Shown here piece after piece: positions 6,501-9,605 of a stretch of DNA of 9,605 bases. Numbering within the stretch: the stretch's first letter is position 1; each line of letters begins with the position of its first letter. The stretch is taken from assembly GCA_003155565.1 (NCBI GenBank), contig PMDM01000233.1, forward strand, positions 1-9,605. The letters run 5' to 3'. The DNA is from Methylococcaceae bacterium (GTDB lineage: Bacteria > Pseudomonadota > Gammaproteobacteria > Methylococcales > Methylomonadaceae). A program made the position numbers and the translations under genes. Below the pieces are notes generated by a model. That model had not been told where the DNA came from. It made no database searches and was given only the letters and a program-made list of their open reading frames with translations.

Positions 6501-7449
6501 TATATAAGGACGATAAATGCTCGGACAAGGTCGTTTGAAAAGCCTTATACAGCGATTTTTTTGCAGCGACGCTGTCCTCTAAGCCCACAATTTCCTTGCG
6601 AAAATGATCGCACAAGTGTTCTGGGCCAATAGGATTTTTGATGAGATAGCGAGGGAAGCAGGTGACATAGCTAATCTTGAGTTCCAATTGGTAAAGCTGA
6701 TTTTTGTATTGGGCGTTGGCTTTCCTTATCAACGTGGAGAAATTTAGCGAATCTTCGAAAGCCGCCTTTTCAATCAGGGAAAGATCACTTTCAAGAGCAT
6801 TACTACCCTTTTTTTGTTCGCTTTTGTCGCCAGTAAAATCAATCTCAGTAGTAAGCCCACGACAAAAACGGGCAATAAGCGAATCTTTATTCATCCGCAA
6901 CAATGAGATCAAATTAGCTTGCGCGGTTACATCCCTGAAATTTTCAGCATAGACAGGCGGTTTTTCCAGTTCGTCTTCGGCATCGTTGAAAAATTTACGC
7001 ATTAGCACAGGCAGATTAGTGTCCAGCATGTACTTGAATGCGTTTTTGAACCTTTCCTGATTGGATGAGGTTAGATAAAACTTGGGATTGTTGGAGTGCG
7101 CTGCAATTGACCCGACATTAGTCGATTGCTTTAATGCGTTGAACATTGAATCTGAGATATTCTCGAAAACCACGCCAATACCATCTTCAGCAACGCGTGC
7201 GACTTGCGCGTCGATTTGGAAATATTCTTTAGCCGATTCAGTTTGTGCGGAAAAATAAATCTTGGCGTTTTTGTTTTTCTGAAAACCAATTGAGGAAGGC
7301 TGCTTAAGTTGCAAAAACAGGCCCTGTTCACAAAAGTCATGGATAACACACTGGATCGAGGTGGTTTCCCCAATTGCGATTACCGCCTGAACGTTCGCTT
7401 CTTGACGTTTATAGCGGCGTTTTTCTGAAGTTTTATTGGGTGTTTGCAT
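3514..7449 (-). CDS. PilZ-DUF1631-GGDEF(degenerate)-EAL c-di-GMP signalling protein, probable phosphodiesterase
   Basis: This 1311-residue cytosolic protein has no signal peptide or membrane segment. Residues about 9-105 form a PilZ-like domain with RRYKR (11-15) and D38-F-C-E-Q-G43, close to the RxxxR...DxSxxG c-di-GMP site but with F for S. Residues about 120-835 are the long helical DUF1631 region, broken by a Pro/Ser/Gln-rich linker at 340-440. A GGDEF-like domain follows (about 855-1020; DPVTNLPNR at 864-872), but its signature is GDKTF at 937-941, so cyclase activity is unlikely. The EAL domain (about 1030-1285) keeps E1069 (EIL), N1128, E1160, D1190/D1191 (DDFGTGYSS), K1211, E1247 and Q1267, the metal and catalytic set. 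The Arg of the EALxR motif is G1073. The tail (1289-1311) is DP-rich and acidic. It probably hydrolyses c-di-GMP, with PilZ sensing the ligand; targets are unknown. Start ATG 7449 lacks a clear SD. Confidence 0.9.
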   Translation of the reverse strand: MQTPNKTSEKRRYKRQEANVQAVIAIGETTSIQCVIHDFCEQGLFLQLKQPSSIGFQKNKNAKIYFSAQTESAKEYFQIDAQVARVAEDGIGVVFENISDSMFNALKQSTNVGSIAAHSNNPKFYLTSSNQERFKNAFKYMLDTNLPVLMRKFFNDAEDELEKPPVYAENFRDVTAQANLISLLRMNKDSLIARFCRGLTTEIDFTGDKSEQKKGSNALESDLSLIEKAAFEDSLNFSTLIRKANAQYKNQLYQLELKISYVTCFPRYLIKNPIGPEHLCDHFRKEIVGLEDSVAAKKSLYKAFQTTLSEHLSSLYNAFDALLVEFGAPTGIAQDIAWKKNYPTNTTQQHTFSDVFTPGQQFPSFDNDAYSYPESYNLSPSSAPASRQPYHPPVTQTASKLFDLINQNLALAQTNADGLDHSHSGSNKKVSPVGAYEHTADDLLAALAKLQASRTVQQLPQSASALLQTQLEQYLDSSSHLGAKTFSSEDKTKLDVYDQLFQALSNELDHTPNIKSYLESIKLPLMALTLQDPNFLDSETHPARNLLNQLFSLESAVNQNKVIKNTQVKQALDQLVSRIAQGSITNPDIFAKANEELKEISAPIARSRELNVRRVIEIYEGKQKLEQARQKIQRAIDNRLAGKAVPCVIQSLLDSGWQHLLVITELNDNDPSTRQRYFEVLDELLDWYADLENLPTKQDSIIEMELEYIDTNLGSVCTNAFVHNNIIEELNATLLGTGTPRVRKSIDTTFVEPKARTTANEFISDSWLLQVDQFETGDWFTFSLEKETFEPLNLIWIGETPPVYVFVNRDGYKRQELTRGEIAELLESGVVTQIENLDEPLMDRATTTMLQQMQEKLIHSVSHDPVTNLPNRKRFINLLKEQLADLNTTHVLGYLEIEDFRIITNVCGLLGGDQLLLQVAQSVSNKLGKNGIVSRLGDKTFGFLLKNSSADEGHETAKNIRDLINKTNFVWKDKSYTISVSIGLVPVSEGIYNAEELMQKADSVNISANRAGHNRIRVYQENDESLKTQTDIHEWAGRIDRIFSEKRLFARCQMIAPINPAKNSHSHYEILLGVIDEVGGIIVPDKFIPAVERCQRMPEIDRWIVEHVFGWIMENRACFDKIGGFAINLSGQSLNSEEFLTFLKDRLSIQDVPAEKITFEVTESVAAGSLAFTKRFIKEIKHFGCKFSLDDFGTGYSSYSYLKSLDVDYLKIDGSFIKDIANSPTDVVMVNSMNEIAHSLELETIAEYVENMKIHAILKEIGVDYAQGYGVHKPMPLVELADLLMAQAAPSQDPSPDPNYDPDDPLADFFK

Positions 7450-7945
7450 AAGGATCGTGCGTAATGAGCTCCATATTCGATCAATTGTATCTTGGTTAAT
7501 TGTACCTTAAGTGTAGACGAGAAAATGACATTTTGAATTCGAATCTTTAAGGGTGCAAAAGCAATATTTGCTCAGATCAATTACAAGAATTCCTCTAAAA
7601 AGATTAAAAGTTTCGAAACAGAAACAGGCTTTGACAAATACTTTATCAGGAACTGCATGGTCATGAAAAAAATTGCTCTTTATGAGGCTGTGTTAATGCT
7701 TCACCTCAACACTATATGGCAATATAGCGGTGCATAGCTGTTACATCTACACAACATTGTGGATTATTTTTAATAATTTGTTGTAAAAAGCCAATAAAAT
7801 TTGTTTTTTTGCAACGTGTTTGTTTTGTACTATACTTAAATTTACGACAGATAAAATCTCATATTATTGGTAGAAATAAGTCTTTGACGAATTAAGTGGC
7901 TTGAGAATAAGGTGCTAGTTTTTTGATAAAACGGTTATCCATAAG
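7450..7945. other. AT-rich divergent intergenic region, about 496 bp
   Basis: This gap separates the minus-strand c-di-GMP gene from the plus-strand TPR gene. Visible items are a good plus-strand promoter (7809-7836) and two minus-strand TACAAT-like -10 boxes within aattgta repeats (7483-7489, 7498-7504) that could drive the large gene. There is also a 10-bp perfect palindrome gtttcgaaac (7610-7619), and small inverted repeats at 7712-7717/7722-7727 (ctatat/atatag) and 7750-7754/7757-7761 (cacaa/ttgtg). A 26-codon ORF (7657-7737, AGGA 5 nt upstream) begins MVMKKIALYEAV, but nothing supports it beyond its SD. No RNA gene or protein family was recognised. Confidence 0.6.
7809..7836 (+). promoter_or_regulatory. 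Predicted sigma-70 promoter for the TPR/receiver-like gene pair
   Basis: The -35 TTGCAA (7809-7814) and -10 TATACT (7831-7836) are separated by 16 bp and lie in strongly AT-rich sequence. They would start a transcript with a leader of about 100 nt before ATG 7946. A second, weaker candidate lies closer: TTGACG 7884-7889 with AATAAG 7906-7911. Confidence 0.55.
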
Positions 7946-8425
7946 ATGAGTACATCCTTGATTACATGTAGCGATCATGTTGATAGTGAGTCTCTGGCGA
8001 CAGGGTTTTTAGCTATTAAAGAAGCTACTGGCTTCTACGAATGGCACGATTGGTCGGCTGAACGAGGCTTGGAGATGCTGGTTTTCCGTGTTGCCAGGAA
8101 ACCCAAGTACTTAATAGCCCATGTGGAACGGATTTATTATTGTTTTCAACATGTCCTAAATGAACAGCTTTTTGGGGCTCTCGTCGATTTACTCATTGTC
8201 TTAAACAGGGACGGCAAGGCGCTTGGCAGGCGAATGATTAACGGCTCCAAGGCTAGGTTGACTGAAAATCAGTTTCAAGCGCTAATCGAACATCTCAACA
8301 ACAGGGATTCCAGGGTCGATCTATTGCCGCCCAACCGTTATTCCGTTTTTGCCAAGGGATTGGAGTCCACAACTGACATGGTGCAGTTGACCAAAGTCAG
8401 CGGTGAGAAAGAACACGATGCTTAG
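7946..8425 (+). CDS. FimV-like/TPR-associated protein, N-terminal part ended by an in-frame amber codon
   Basis: The open frame gives 159 residues, ending ...GEKEHDA before TAG at 8423-8425. An in-frame TAG at 7916-7918 and no other start between make ATG 7946 the only start. No signal peptide is present. Residues 29-57 (FYEWHDWSAERGLEML, FRVARKPKYL) and the helical stretch LFGALVDLLIVLNRDGKALGRRM (75-97) resemble a conserved family from methanotrophs and other methylotrophs that I recall as FimV-like or tetratricopeptide proteins. NRYSVFAKGL lies at 129-138. The sequence that should form the TPR continues in the same frame after the stop (8426-8662), so this is a truncated product unless the stop is read through or is an error. 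It is the first gene of a plus-strand pair with the receiver-like gene. Its biochemical function is unknown. Confidence 0.72.
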   Translation: MSTSLITCSDHVDSESLATGFLAIKEATGFYEWHDWSAERGLEMLVFRVARKPKYLIAHVERIYYCFQHVLNEQLFGALVDLLIVLNRDGKALGRRMINGSKARLTENQFQALIEHLNNRDSRVDLLPPNRYSVFAKGLESTTDMVQLTKVSGEKEHDA

Positions 8426-8662
8426 GCGCTGGCGAGAGATTATGTTGAATTTAGCCAACTTGAAAATGCAATCTTCGTCCTTGAGCAAGCTATTTTGCTT
8501 GATCCCGAACGCATGGAATTGCACGATGAATTACTGTCGCTCTATCGTTCAACCGGTAATTCAACTGGATTTAACCTGAGTTATGAGGAATTATCCCGCA
8601 AAGGCTTGGGGTTGCCCCCCGAATGGAAGCAACTCAATGATTTTTTCAAGGTTGAGCAATGA
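8426..8662 (+). pseudogene. C-terminal TPR part of the FimV-like gene, cut off by the amber codon
   Basis: This stretch is in the same frame as the preceding ORF (codons 161-238) and stays open to TGA 8660-8662. It encodes ALARDYVEFSQLENAIFVLE followed by QAILLDPERMELHDELLSLY (161-200), a well-formed TPR unit with the expected YxxxxxxxxAIxxLexAixLDP pattern. It ends in LGLPPEWKQLNDFFKVEQ, the kind of tail I associate with FimV-like family members. Reading through TAG would give a 238-residue protein. The only in-frame ATG is at 8513-8515, inside the TPR and without a good SD, so independent translation is unlikely. Its stop overlaps the next gene's ATG (ATGA), so loss of translation here could also weaken expression of that gene. 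Sequence conservation up to the end suggests a recent mutation, a base-call error or readthrough. Confidence 0.75.
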
Positions 8663-9605
8663 TGGAAAATAACAAAAGGCCATTAAAAGTTGCGCTACAT
8701 GGAATGAATGGTCGTACGATCAAAACCATGATGCTGTTTTTGCAAGGGCCGTGCGAAGGTGCAGCGAATGTCGTCGTTAATGCAGAAGATGCCGATGTTG
8801 ATGTTTTTGATGGTGATTCGCCGGGTTCGAAAAATTTATTAGAACAGCATATCCAGAAAAAAAACTTAAAGCCTGTTATCGTATTTTCCTTACAGGATTT
8901 TGTACAAGAAGGTGTGCTAAGCCTAATAAAACCGATAAAAACGAGCGACATGTTGAAGGTTTTGGAGCTAGCCAAAACCATGGTCGCCGAGCATTCGAAA
9001 AAAGCTGTCGACGGTGCAATACCTCCAATGCCGCAAACTGGTACAGAAGAACCTCGGCTACAGTTAGATGAGTCAGAAAAACCAGGGCTTAAAACGGCTA
9101 AACATCAAACCGCGATGCGTCTGGATGAAAAAAGCTTTAATGAGTTTATCGGTGTAATTGAAGACATTGACGCTAAAAGCCCTAAGCAATTTATTAACGA
9201 TGCCCATTACAATCCAAAAGATTATTATCAAGGTTTCATACAATCCGCGTTAGCTATCGCTCAAGAAAAAGGACAGGTATTGTTGCTGGAATCCGACTGG
9301 TGGCCTATTACTTTATTTCCACGTACACAGGAAGTCTGGCTTGAGGCGAGTGATGTGGAGTTAAAAGGCTTTGCTGGGATACAGCTCAATCGTAAAACCA
9401 AGACGGCAGACTTGTTTCTCACGCCGGTAGACCCTGAAACCCTGGGTATAGGTGGCGCTCTGGATAAATTTCAAAGCATGGATGCGTTTTTATGGAAACT
9501 GGCGTGCTGGACTTCAAGGGGGCGCTATCCTCATGACATTGACTTCAAGCTACCGATTTATTTAAAAAACTGGCCTAATTTTACCCGCTTAGTGATTACG
9601 CCTCA
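8659..9605 (+). CDS. Degenerate receiver-like domain protein with conserved C-terminal region, truncated by window edge
   Basis: The frame opens at ATG 8659 (or the next codon, ATG 8662) and runs 315 codons to the edge without a stop. AAGG at 8648-8651 lies 7 nt upstream, and the start overlaps the previous gene's TGA as ATGA. Residues 9-108 look like a CheY-type receiver fold: VALHGMNG as strand 1, VDVFDGDSPGS (47-57) with D51 at the phosphoacceptor position, PVIVFSLQ (72-79) with S77, and the LIKPIK (89-94) K91-P92 pair. The usual acidic pair after strand 1 is missing, so it is probably a pseudo-receiver. A charged, Pro-containing linker (about 112-150) leads to a conserved region including LLLESDWWPITLFPRT (208-223) and MDAFLWKLACWTSRGRYP (274-291). 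I recall the family from methylotroph genomes near GTPase and roadblock/LC7 genes and DNA-binding-like C-termini, but cannot confirm it here. Confidence 0.75.
   Translation, partial: MMENNKRPLKVALHGMNGRTIKTMMLFLQGPCEGAANVVVNAEDADVDVFDGDSPGSKNLLEQHIQKKNLKPVIVFSLQDFVQEGVLSLIKPIKTSDMLKVLELAKTMVAEHSKKAVDGAIPPMPQTGTEEPRLQLDESEKPGLKTAKHQTAMRLDEKSFNEFIGVIEDIDAKSPKQFINDAHYNPKDYYQGFIQSALAIAQEKGQVLLLESDWWPITLFPRTQEVWLEASDVELKGFAGIQLNRKTKTADLFLTPVDPETLGIGGALDKFQSMDAFLWKLACWTSRGRYPHDIDFKLPIYLKNWPNFTRLVITP

Noticed and set aside
3634..6952. Many plus-strand frames of 60-156 codons opposite the large c-di-GMP gene
   Set aside because: All overlap the well-supported PilZ-DUF1631-GGDEF-EAL gene on the other strand and look like compositional shadows.
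7631..7659. Perfect TTGACA (-35 consensus) at 7631-7636
   Set aside because: At 16-18 bp spacing the sequence is CTGCAT, TGCATG or GCATGG, none a credible -10 box.
8423..8425. TAG as a pyrrolysine codon
   Set aside because: Pyrrolysine is not expected in a TPR/FimV-like protein or in this type of organism, and no pyl genes or PYLIS-like context are seen.
8646..8981. Minus-strand open frame of 111 codons
   Set aside because: It is antisense to the receiver-like gene, which shows a family-like domain pattern and a coupled start.

Overview
The window looks like a chromosomal fragment of a gammaproteobacterium with moderate to low GC. From remembered protein resemblance, the adenosine-kinase-like PfkB protein, the short efflux adaptor, the DUF1631 c-di-GMP protein and the protein at the right edge all recall Methylococcales-type methanotrophs (Methylobacter/Methylomonas relatives). 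No marker gene proves this. There are no rRNA or tRNA genes, CRISPR arrays, insertion-sequence transposases or phage genes.

Left block (1-1212, minus strand): gcvH, then dgkA, then a PfkB-family sugar/adenosine kinase that runs off the left edge. dgkA and the kinase overlap by ATGA, so this is very probably one transcript. It starts from a divergent intergenic region (1213-1341) that also serves the plus-strand gene to its right.

Centre left (1342-3410, plus strand): a secreted HlyD/RND-type periplasmic adaptor with no pump gene beside it; an intergenic palindromic repeat element with a second hairpin nested inside it; then queD (6-carboxytetrahydropterin synthase) and a closely spaced DUF1249/YqiB-like gene. 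A second repeat, built from four copies of an 8-mer, fills the gap between this block and the convergent large gene.

Centre (3514-7449, minus strand): a 1311-residue protein with PilZ, DUF1631, GGDEF and EAL regions in order. Its GGDEF signature is ruined (GDKTF), while the EAL catalytic residues are all present. It is best read as a c-di-GMP-responsive protein and probable phosphodiesterase.

Right (7450-9605): about 500 bp of AT-rich noncoding DNA with a good plus-strand promoter. Next comes a FimV-like/TPR gene whose reading frame is cut by a single in-frame amber codon at 8423-8425 although the family sequence continues intact to 8662. It overlaps by ATGA a second gene that is open to the right edge and encodes a degenerate receiver-like domain plus a conserved C-terminal region. 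This pair, next to the c-di-GMP protein, suggests a surface-behaviour or polarity signalling locus. The amber codon is the most striking single observation. I found no convincing evidence of a wholly new defence or mobile system.
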